A stretch of DNA of 54,424 nucleotides, taken from assembly GCA_964520495.1 (NCBI GenBank), contig CAZFMZ010000003.1, positions 1-54,424 of the forward strand, in the 5' to 3' direction. A program made the translations under genes and the position numbers. The notes beneath the pieces were generated by a model. The model did no database searches. It was not told the origin of the DNA and was given only the letters and a program-made list of their open reading frames with translations. Positions 46,390 through 52,306 of the stretch are shown here, piece after piece. How positions within the stretch are numbered: position 1 is the stretch's first letter; the number at the start of each line of letters is the position of its first letter. This DNA comes from UBA1020 sp964520495 (GTDB lineage Bacteria; Patescibacteriota; Saccharimonadia; Saccharimonadales; Saccharimonadaceae).

Positions 46390-47871
46390 GTGAGCGTGAG
46401 CTACCTCTCAAAATCTGACTTTCTAAAATATCAAACCTGTCCTAGCTACTTGTGGCTATGGAAGCACAAAAAAGATGTAGTACCTGTTGATGAAGAAGAA
46501 GCTATCAATCGGCGACTTGAACAAGGTAATGAGGTTGAAAGATACGCTCGCAAGTTGTTTGCTAGTGCCGTGCTTGTTGAAACCAAAGGACGGCAAGCCA
46601 AGCAAGAAACTGAGAAGCTCGCTGCTGACGGCGTAAAAACTATCTTTCAGGCGACAGTATTTACAAACACTGGTCTATTGGCTATGGCTGACGTTATTAC
46701 CTTTGATGAAGCAACACAGACTTGGACGCTATACGAGGTAAAATCAACAAACTCAATCAAACCTGAGCATATTTACGATACTGCTTTTCAGCGTGTTGCG
46801 TTTGAAGAAGCAGGGTATAAAATCGGCAATGTTGGCGTTATCCACTTGAATAAAGACTATGTTCGTAGAGGCGAACTTGAGCCAAGCAAGTTACTGGTGC
46901 GAACTGATATAACCGAAAAGGTTGAGAAGATATTGCCGACTATAAGGCAACAAGTAAATGACGCACTTGAGTTGATTGAGCGAGCTGACGAGCCGAAAGG
47001 TTGCAGCTGTCGGCTCAAAACAAAGTCAGGACACTGCCCAACATTTCACTACCTCAACCCCGATATACCAGAGTATTCGGTATTCAACATATCAAGAATT
47101 GGCGGTAAAAACCTAGCCTTACTGATTGATGGCGAAATACACAATGTTCACGATGTACCAGATGATATAAAGCTAAGCATACCTCAACGTAACCAGATAG
47201 AAGTAGCTAAAAGCCAGCAACCGCTAGTCAGCAAGTCAGATATTGATGAGTTACTAAATGAGCTTGAATATCCTTTGTACTTTTTGGATTACGAAACCGT
47301 ATCAACAGCATTGCCACTGTTTGATGGCTGTACGCCGTTTCAGCAGATACCGTTTCAATACTCGCTGCACGTCTTGAGGCAACCCGATGGCGAACTTGAG
47401 CATTACGAATACTTGAGTGAAAGTGGTAAAGAAATACCAATGCCTGAGCTACTTGCGACTATGCGGCAACAAATAGGCGATAAAGGTAGTGTTATTGTTT
47501 GGTACAAAGTCTTTGAAACTGGTCGTAATAGCGAGATGGCAAAAGCATACCCTGAATACGCTGAGTTTCTTGAGGGTGTCAATAACAGGGTGTTTGACCT
47601 AATGGAAGTGTTTAGCAAGCAGCATTATGTACATCACAAGTTCAACGGCAGCAGTTCAATAAAAGCCGTGCTACCTGTGCTTGTACCTGAGTTTAGTTAC
47701 AAAGAACTTGATATACAGAATGGGGCAATAGCCTCAATTCGCTGGTACGACGCAGCTGTTGGCAATATGACTGATGAGCAAGCTAAGAATACGTTTGCCT
47801 CACTGCTCAAGTATTGCTGCCTTGATACGCTGGCAATGGTAAAAATATACGAATACCTTAATAGGTTATAA
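46390..47871 (+). CDS. DUF2779 protein: Cas4-like nuclease fused to DEDD exonuclease
   Basis: A 493-residue protein beginning three bases after res. The N-terminal half is Cas4/RecB-like: YLSKSDFLKYQTCPSYLWLW with Cys17, Asp101, ExK at 116-118 (YEVKS), and Cys205, Cys207, Cys216, the one-plus-three cysteine pattern of an iron-sulphur nuclease. The C-terminal half is RNase H-like: FLDYET (Asp300, Glu302) and a late YCCLDTLAMVKIYEYL. It matches DUF2779. Location suggests it works with, or after, the type III enzyme, for instance trimming cut DNA. GTG 46396 is an alternative start. Confidence 0.82.
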   Translation: MSVSYLSKSDFLKYQTCPSYLWLWKHKKDVVPVDEEEAINRRLEQGNEVERYARKLFASAVLVETKGRQAKQETEKLAADGVKTIFQATVFTNTGLLAMADVITFDEATQTWTLYEVKSTNSIKPEHIYDTAFQRVAFEEAGYKIGNVGVIHLNKDYVRRGELEPSKLLVRTDITEKVEKILPTIRQQVNDALELIERADEPKGCSCRLKTKSGHCPTFHYLNPDIPEYSVFNISRIGGKNLALLIDGEIHNVHDVPDDIKLSIPQRNQIEVAKSQQPLVSKSDIDELLNELEYPLYFLDYETVSTALPLFDGCTPFQQIPFQYSLHVLRQPDGELEHYEYLSESGKEIPMPELLATMRQQIGDKGSVIVWYKVFETGRNSEMAKAYPEYAEFLEGVNNRVFDLMEVFSKQHYVHHKFNGSSSIKAVLPVLVPEFSYKELDIQNGAIASIRWYDAAVGNMTDEQAKNTFASLLKYCCLDTLAMVKIYEYLNRL

Positions 47872-48146
47872 AAGCTGTCAAAAAACGCTTGGTCAAATGA
47901 CCCCCAAAAATTCGGCATTTATACGGCGGTATCTGTTATTGGTAAAATAAAGGGCAACTACACCCCTATACCTGCCTCAAAAAAAGTATAAAAAATAGGC
48001 ATTTCTGCCTAACTTGGAACGTGCATTTGAAAGTTCGGGTAAAGCTATATCAAGTTGTCGGCTAGCTGGAATTGTTCAGCCAGATGTTTTAGCTTATAAT
48101 CATCTTGTGCATCAATAGCAGATGTTTGAAATACGTCAACTATGCT
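47872..48146. other. Right end of the element, no gene in the integrated form
   Basis: Contains a TAGGCA-TTTC-TGCCTA hairpin (about 47996-48011) that could be a replication or recombination site. On the minus strand, 48152-48048 is open for 35 codons in the frame that would continue the recombinase in the circular element, stopping TAG at 48047-48045. Nothing else is recognised. Confidence 0.5.
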
Positions 48147-48152
48147 GCACCA
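48147..48152 (+). other. Right attachment core (attR), GCACCA
   Basis: Same six bases as the tRNA-Gly end. Left of it lacks any T-arm remnant, so only the six bases are shared; right of it is host-type DNA with a terminator. Confidence 0.55.
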
Positions 48153-48160
48153 TTAAAACA

Positions 48161-48180
48161 CCTCGGCTTGCCGGGGATTT
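48161..48180 (+). terminator. Displaced tRNA-Gly terminator
   Basis: CCTCGGC-TT-GCCGGGG followed by ATTTTCATTT. It sits 9 bases after GCACCA, the right spacing for the terminator of the uninterrupted tRNA gene. Confidence 0.7.
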
Positions 48181-48194
48181 TCATTTCTGAAATT

Positions 48195-48203
48195 TGCTAT
48201 TAT
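48195..48203 (+). promoter_or_regulatory. Extended -10 promoter of the 101-aa membrane gene
   Basis: TGC plus TATTAT (48198-48203), six bases before ATG 48210. Predicted leaderless. Confidence 0.55.
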
Positions 48204-48209
48204 TAAGGT

Positions 48210-48515
48210 ATGGATAAAGCAGAAGCTAGAACCACTCCGTGGCGCATCCGGATCATCCGGGTAGTTTTCGTTACGGTGCTCATTCTCTCGGTTCCATTTG
48301 TCGGGATGCAATTTAGTAATGAGGTGGACTGGAGTGGCAGCGATTTCATTATCATGGGATTGCTTCTGATTACGGCGGGCCTGCTATTCGAGCTAATACT
48401 GACAAAGGTACGAGATACTAGTCGGCGCGTGGTCTTCAGTTTTCTTCTGCTTGCTGGGCTGCTGTATGTTTGGGCAGAACTGGCCGTCGGCATTTTTACG
48501 AACCTAGGGAGTTAG
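48210..48515 (+). CDS. Small membrane protein, 101 aa
   Basis: A basic N-terminus and three hydrophobic helices (about 16-33, 45-62, 73-96). No family recognised. It opens a three-gene cluster with a DUF4396 and a DUF305 protein, each a few bases apart, so it may be an accessory subunit of a metal-related membrane system. Leaderless start. Confidence 0.7.
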   Translation: MDKAEARTTPWRIRIIRVVFVTVLILSVPFVGMQFSNEVDWSGSDFIIMGLLLITAGLLFELILTKVRDTSRRVVFSFLLLAGLLYVWAELAVGIFTNLGS

Positions 48516-48519
48516 CCAT

Positions 48520-48996
48520 ATGGCGCACGCACATCATCACGCACATCAATCGCATGACATCAACAAGATGGCAGTGAGCGCGACGCTACACTGCTTGACC
48601 GGCTGCGCCATAGGCGAGGTAACCGGTTTAGTAATTGGAACATTCCTAGGGCTGAGCGTTATCGTCACTATCATCTTGGCCGTGAGCTTGGCATTCCTCT
48701 TCGGCTATGCACTTTCGACCCTGCCACTACTGAAAGCTGGCATGACACTTGGCGCGGCACTATCTGTCGTGCTAGCGGCCGACACACTCTCCATCGCCGT
48801 GATGGAACTAGTGGACAACGTCGTGATGGTGGCGATTCCGGGCGCAATGGAAGCTGGCCTAGTCAATCCTGTCTTCTGGCTCAGTATGCCACTGGCATTG
48901 ACGGCAGCCTTTTTCGCGGCCCTGCCGGTTAACAAATACTTGTTAGCGCGAAACAAAGGGCACGCGCTGACGATGCAGCACCTCGATCATCACTAG
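48520..48996 (+). CDS. DUF4396 family membrane protein
   Basis: A 158-residue protein with a His-rich N-terminus (MAHAHHHAHQSHDINKMA) and about four helices. ATLHCLTGCAIGEVTGLVIG (about 21-40) is the DUF4396 signature with paired Cys, and the C-terminus ends HLDHH. The His and Cys clusters suggest metal binding. No clear ribosome site; it starts four bases after the preceding stop. Confidence 0.85.
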   Translation: MAHAHHHAHQSHDINKMAVSATLHCLTGCAIGEVTGLVIGTFLGLSVIVTIILAVSLAFLFGYALSTLPLLKAGMTLGAALSVVLAADTLSIAVMELVDNVVMVAIPGAMEAGLVNPVFWLSMPLALTAAFFAALPVNKYLLARNKGHALTMQHLDHH

Positions 48997-49015
48997 GTTA
49001 AAAAGGAGAGATATT

Positions 49016-49399
49016 ATGGAAACGAAACCTCTACTCTACGGACTTGTCGGGTTCTTTATCGGCGGTTTGATCGTGTCATTGGCCGCGGTTGCAGCCGACA
49101 ACAGAACGGTTAGCCATATGGACGACAGCGGTAACGAGATGACAATGAGCATGATGACTGATGAGCTGAAAGACAAGAAAGGCGATGCGTACGACGAAGC
49201 GTTCATCAGCTACATGATAATGCATCACCAGGCGGCTATTGATATGGCGAAGCACTCCGATGTGAATGCGAAGCACGACGAGGTAAAACGCCTATCGGAT
49301 GAGATTAGGTTGACCCAAAGCAAAGAAATCGCTGACATGAAGGACTGGCAACGCCAATGGAACTACCGTGACCTATCTGGTAGCGGTATGGTGCATTAA
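49016..49399 (+). CDS. DUF305 (CopM-like) metal-binding protein
   Basis: A 127-residue protein with an N-terminal signal anchor (about 7-27) and an exported helical domain: MTMSMMTDEL, then FISYMIMHHQAAIDMAKHSD (about 62-81), the DUF305 core. Relatives bind copper or silver through Met and His. AAAAAGGAGAG lies before the ATG. Together with the two preceding genes this looks like a copper-handling cluster, which is inference. Confidence 0.88.
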   Translation: METKPLLYGLVGFFIGGLIVSLAAVAADNRTVSHMDDSGNEMTMSMMTDELKDKKGDAYDEAFISYMIMHHQAAIDMAKHSDVNAKHDEVKRLSDEIRLTQSKEIADMKDWQRQWNYRDLSGSGMVH

Positions 49400-49434
49400 A
49401 TCTAGGCGCAGTTTATAATTCGGCGTATTTCGCG

Positions 49435-49440
49435 TATCAT
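49435..49440 (+). promoter_or_regulatory. -10 box of the murF-like gene
   Basis: TATCAT 13 bases before the ATG; another TATAAT at 49414-49419 is possible. Confidence 0.45.
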
Positions 49441-49453
49441 ACACAGTACGACT

Positions 49454-50737
49454 ATGTTTAAAAATTTCATACAAAAACGACTTGAGAGTTACGTTCAGCG
49501 CTACTTCCAGAAGCATCCCGATGTCAAGCTGGTCGCCGTGGCCGGTAGCGTGGGGAAGACCAGCACTAAGACCGCCATCGCCACTGTGCTTTCAGCCAAG
49601 TACCGCGTGCGTATGCTGGAAGGGAACCACAACACTCACATGAGCGCGCCGCTCGGTATTCTCGGCATTGATTACCCGGAAAACGTACACAATGTAGGCG
49701 AATGGTTACGAGTATTCCGCGCCTGTAGACGCCGGGTTCAAGAACCCGCTGACGTCGATGTCATTGTGCAGGAACTTGGTACCGACAGGCCGGGTGAGAT
49801 CGCTCACTTTGGGACCTACTTACGTCCCACCATAGGGGTTGTCACCGCCGTTACGCCGGAACATATGGAATTTTTCCATGATATTGAGACCGTTGCTCAG
49901 GAAGAACTGGGGTTAGCCAATTTCTCCGAGATGGCGGTGGTGAACCGGGAAGATATCGATGGGCGCTTCGCTGACTTCCTGACCAACTCTAACGTCACTA
50001 CCTACGGTACGACGGCCGCAGCCGAATACCGGGTGGAAGTGAAAGATTTCGATATTCACCACGGCTATAGTGCCTACCTGGTGATTTCCGGCTTCGCGGA
50101 AACGTATCCGGCCGACGTTCGCGTGTTTGGCGAACACAGCTTGCGGCCGATTTGTGCGGCCGTGGCAGTTGCTTCAAAGCTCGGCATGTCGCCACGTGAA
50201 ATCGCTTCTGCCATCGAAGACATCACGCCGGTGCATGGTCGCATGAACGTCTTGCGCGGTCAGGAAGAATCGGTGCTCATTGACGATACGTATAATTCTA
50301 GCCCGGCCTCGGCCGAAGCGGCCTTGCAGGCATTGTATGGCCTACAGGCTCCGCAGCGTATTGCCATTCTGGGCAGTATGAATGAACTGGGATCCAGCTC
50401 ACAAATTGAACATGAGAAACTTGGCAACTTGTGCGACCCGAGCCTGTTGGCATGGGTGGTCACAATTGGTGAAGAGGCTGAAAAATATCTGGCACCCGCC
50501 GCCAAGGCCCGAGGTTGTCAAGTGAAGTCATTCCGTTCGGCCATCGATGCCGGCGGGTTCGTGCGCGGCGTGCTTGAGCCAGGGTCGGTCATCTTAGCCA
50601 AAGGTTCCCAGGGTGGTATCTACGCCGAAGAAGCACTCAAGGTATTACTGCACGAAACGTCGGAAGACAAACTGCTGGTGCGACAGTCATCCGCTTGGTT
50701 AAAGACGAAACAGGATTTTTTCTCAAGCTTCTCTTAA
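49454..50737 (+). CDS. murF: UDP-MurNAc-tripeptide--D-Ala-D-Ala ligase-type Mur ligase (MurF)
   Basis: A 427-residue Mur ligase without the usual N-terminal UDP-binding domain of about 80 residues. The P-loop VAGSVGKTSTKTAI (about 29-42) is close to the start. EGNHNTHMSAPLGIL, VTPEHMEFF, NREDIDG, HGRMNVLRG and DDTYNSSPASAEAAL (MurF-type) follow. It would add the Ddl product to the peptidoglycan precursor. The short N-terminus is normal for some MurF-like and CapB/DUF-type CPR ligases, so substrate is not certain. Confidence 0.85.
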   Translation: MFKNFIQKRLESYVQRYFQKHPDVKLVAVAGSVGKTSTKTAIATVLSAKYRVRMLEGNHNTHMSAPLGILGIDYPENVHNVGEWLRVFRACRRRVQEPADVDVIVQELGTDRPGEIAHFGTYLRPTIGVVTAVTPEHMEFFHDIETVAQEELGLANFSEMAVVNREDIDGRFADFLTNSNVTTYGTTAAAEYRVEVKDFDIHHGYSAYLVISGFAETYPADVRVFGEHSLRPICAAVAVASKLGMSPREIASAIEDITPVHGRMNVLRGQEESVLIDDTYNSSPASAEAALQALYGLQAPQRIAILGSMNELGSSSQIEHEKLGNLCDPSLLAWVVTIGEEAEKYLAPAAKARGCQVKSFRSAIDAGGFVRGVLEPGSVILAKGSQGGIYAEEALKVLLHETSEDKLLVRQSSAWLKTKQDFFSSFS

Positions 50738-50741
50738 GCCG

Positions 50742-50750
50742 TGCTATGCT
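50742..50750 (+). promoter_or_regulatory. Extended -10 promoter of the anchored unknown
   Basis: TGC plus TATGCT, 36 bases before the ATG. Confidence 0.5.
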
Positions 50751-50786
50751 TTAAGTAATAATTAAGCATAAGCAGGTAGTAGTTTC

Positions 50787-52193
50787 ATGCCCGACGATCA
50801 GCCTAACGGCGATAACCCTTACGATATAAACTCATTCAAGCGTACGGAAGACGTGGCAGACCAGCAGAATACTGAACCTACCTTTTCGTCTGAGCCTGAT
50901 ACACAAGCGACAGACCAACCTCCTGCAGGCACTCCCGCTGCAGCGTCCACTGAGTCCGCACCATTTGGGGCGCCATCTCCTCAGCATACCCCTTCTGATA
51001 GCGAAGGGCCCGCTGAGTATTCAGATTCGACTGAAACGACCGTGGTGCCAGAACCAGGTGCAGACCGCAGCGTGACACCAAGTGATTCTTCGTATGCCTT
51101 CGATACCGAGCCTGCCACGCAGCCAAGTGCGATGCCGGCAATGACCGAGACTACCTTCGCACAGCCCGTGCCTGAGAAAAAAAGCAAAAAAAGATTGATC
51201 ATTGGCGGTATCGTCGCGGCACTCTTGGTACTGGGCGTGGGTGGATCGGCTGCAGCATACACGTTGGTGTATCAGGCGCCCGAAAAGGTTTTAGCAGATG
51301 CCATGACGAATCTCATTCAAGCAAAAGCAGTCGTGTACGACGGTAGTTTGGTATACCAATCAAAAGACGGTGACAACAAGCTAAATATTACTTTCGACGG
51401 CCAGGCTAATCGAGCAAGTTACGGCCAGGATGTTGATGTAAAGCTGACGATTGACAAGAAGACCTACCCGCTCAAGGCATCATTCCTGCAGACCGAAGAT
51501 GTCACGTTCTACTTCAAGCTCGACAATCTGACTGAAACGATAGAGAGCTATCAGGAAGAGGGTGAGGCCATTCCACCAGCCGCCAGGAAACTACTCGATG
51601 CAATCGATGGGCAATGGGTCAACATTACGCTGAGTGACATCAAAGAATGGGCCCAGGAATACGCCGATACGCAAAAATGTGTGGGTGAGGTATTCCGCAG
51701 CGTCAAGAACGATGATGCGAAGTTCAAGGAAATCGCCGATGTCTACTCGAAAAACCCATTCGTGGTATCGAAGGGTGACGTACAGTCGAACGACGGCAAT
51801 TTCGGGTTCGACCTCGACATCGACAACGCCAAGCAAAAGTCGTTCGTGAAGGGGCTGAATGAGACCGCCCTCATGAAGAAACTGCAGAAGTGTGACGATT
51901 CATACAAGCTCAACCCAGAGGACTACAAAGAAGAAAAAGAGGATATCGACGAGAAGTCGAATGTGCGCGTATATGTCAGCCAATGGACCCATGAACTACG
52001 TCAGGTCGTCTCGACGTACGAAGACGAGGAGAATAAGGGCGAGTTCAACCTCAAGCCACGTTTCGTCGACAGTGTAAACGTCGTCGCACCGACCAAAGCC
52101 ATGACTATCGAAGAGCTGCAAAAACTCATCGATGAGGTGCAACAAGAGCTGTATGGCGGTATGGAAGCGCCTACAGAAACATCTTCAAACTAA
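50787..52193 (+). CDS. Membrane-anchored extracellular protein of unknown function, 468 aa
   Basis: A disordered cytoplasmic N-terminus (1-130) rich in Pro, Ser, Thr, Glu and Asp, one transmembrane helix (about 136-159) and a large outer domain (160-468). The outer domain has repeated amphipathic strands (YDGSLVYQSKDGDNKLNITF; GQANRASYGQDVDVKLTID) and two Cys, Cys297-like in TQKCVGE and one in LQKCDD, that could pair. The fold recalls DUF-type lipoprotein-like (YceI/LolA-like) beta domains, but no family is claimed. Confidence 0.7.
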   Translation: MPDDQPNGDNPYDINSFKRTEDVADQQNTEPTFSSEPDTQATDQPPAGTPAAASTESAPFGAPSPQHTPSDSEGPAEYSDSTETTVVPEPGADRSVTPSDSSYAFDTEPATQPSAMPAMTETTFAQPVPEKKSKKRLIIGGIVAALLVLGVGGSAAAYTLVYQAPEKVLADAMTNLIQAKAVVYDGSLVYQSKDGDNKLNITFDGQANRASYGQDVDVKLTIDKKTYPLKASFLQTEDVTFYFKLDNLTETIESYQEEGEAIPPAARKLLDAIDGQWVNITLSDIKEWAQEYADTQKCVGEVFRSVKNDDAKFKEIADVYSKNPFVVSKGDVQSNDGNFGFDLDIDNAKQKSFVKGLNETALMKKLQKCDDSYKLNPEDYKEEKEDIDEKSNVRVYVSQWTHELRQVVSTYEDEENKGEFNLKPRFVDSVNVVAPTKAMTIEELQKLIDEVQQELYGGMEAPTETSSN

Positions 52194-52287
52194 CACGTGC
52201 GAAGTCGGTGATGGCACTACGGCGGGGTGAAAACGTCGACAGCAGACATATGTTGTGCGCGTCCCGGGTGTCACACCTACGGTAATT

Positions 52288-52296
52288 TGCTATACT
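52288..52296 (+). promoter_or_regulatory. Extended -10 promoter of leuS
   Basis: TGC plus TATACT (52291-52296), 10 bases before the ATG; predicted leader of about 3 nt. Confidence 0.7.
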
Positions 52297-52306
52297 TAGC
52301 TGCAGT

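Larger units (their letters stand above)
36528..48152. mobile_element. Integrated element, about 11.6 kb, at tRNA-Gly
   Basis: Bounded by GCACCA at the tRNA 3' end and at 48147-48152. The content is a serine recombinase, a possible Rep protein, a SpoVG-family protein, two small proteins, a large unknown, MerR-like and XRE regulators, and a type III restriction-modification plus DUF2779 block. DNA is visibly AT-richer than the flanks in most stretches (for example 18 G/C of 60 at 36601-36660). A displaced terminator just right of 48152 looks like the original tRNA-Gly terminator. No capsid or conjugation genes are seen, so it is best called an integrative plasmid-like or satellite element. Confidence 0.8.

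Noticed and set aside
36528..48152. Prophage
   Set aside because: No capsid, portal, terminase, tail or lysis genes were recognised between the attachment cores.
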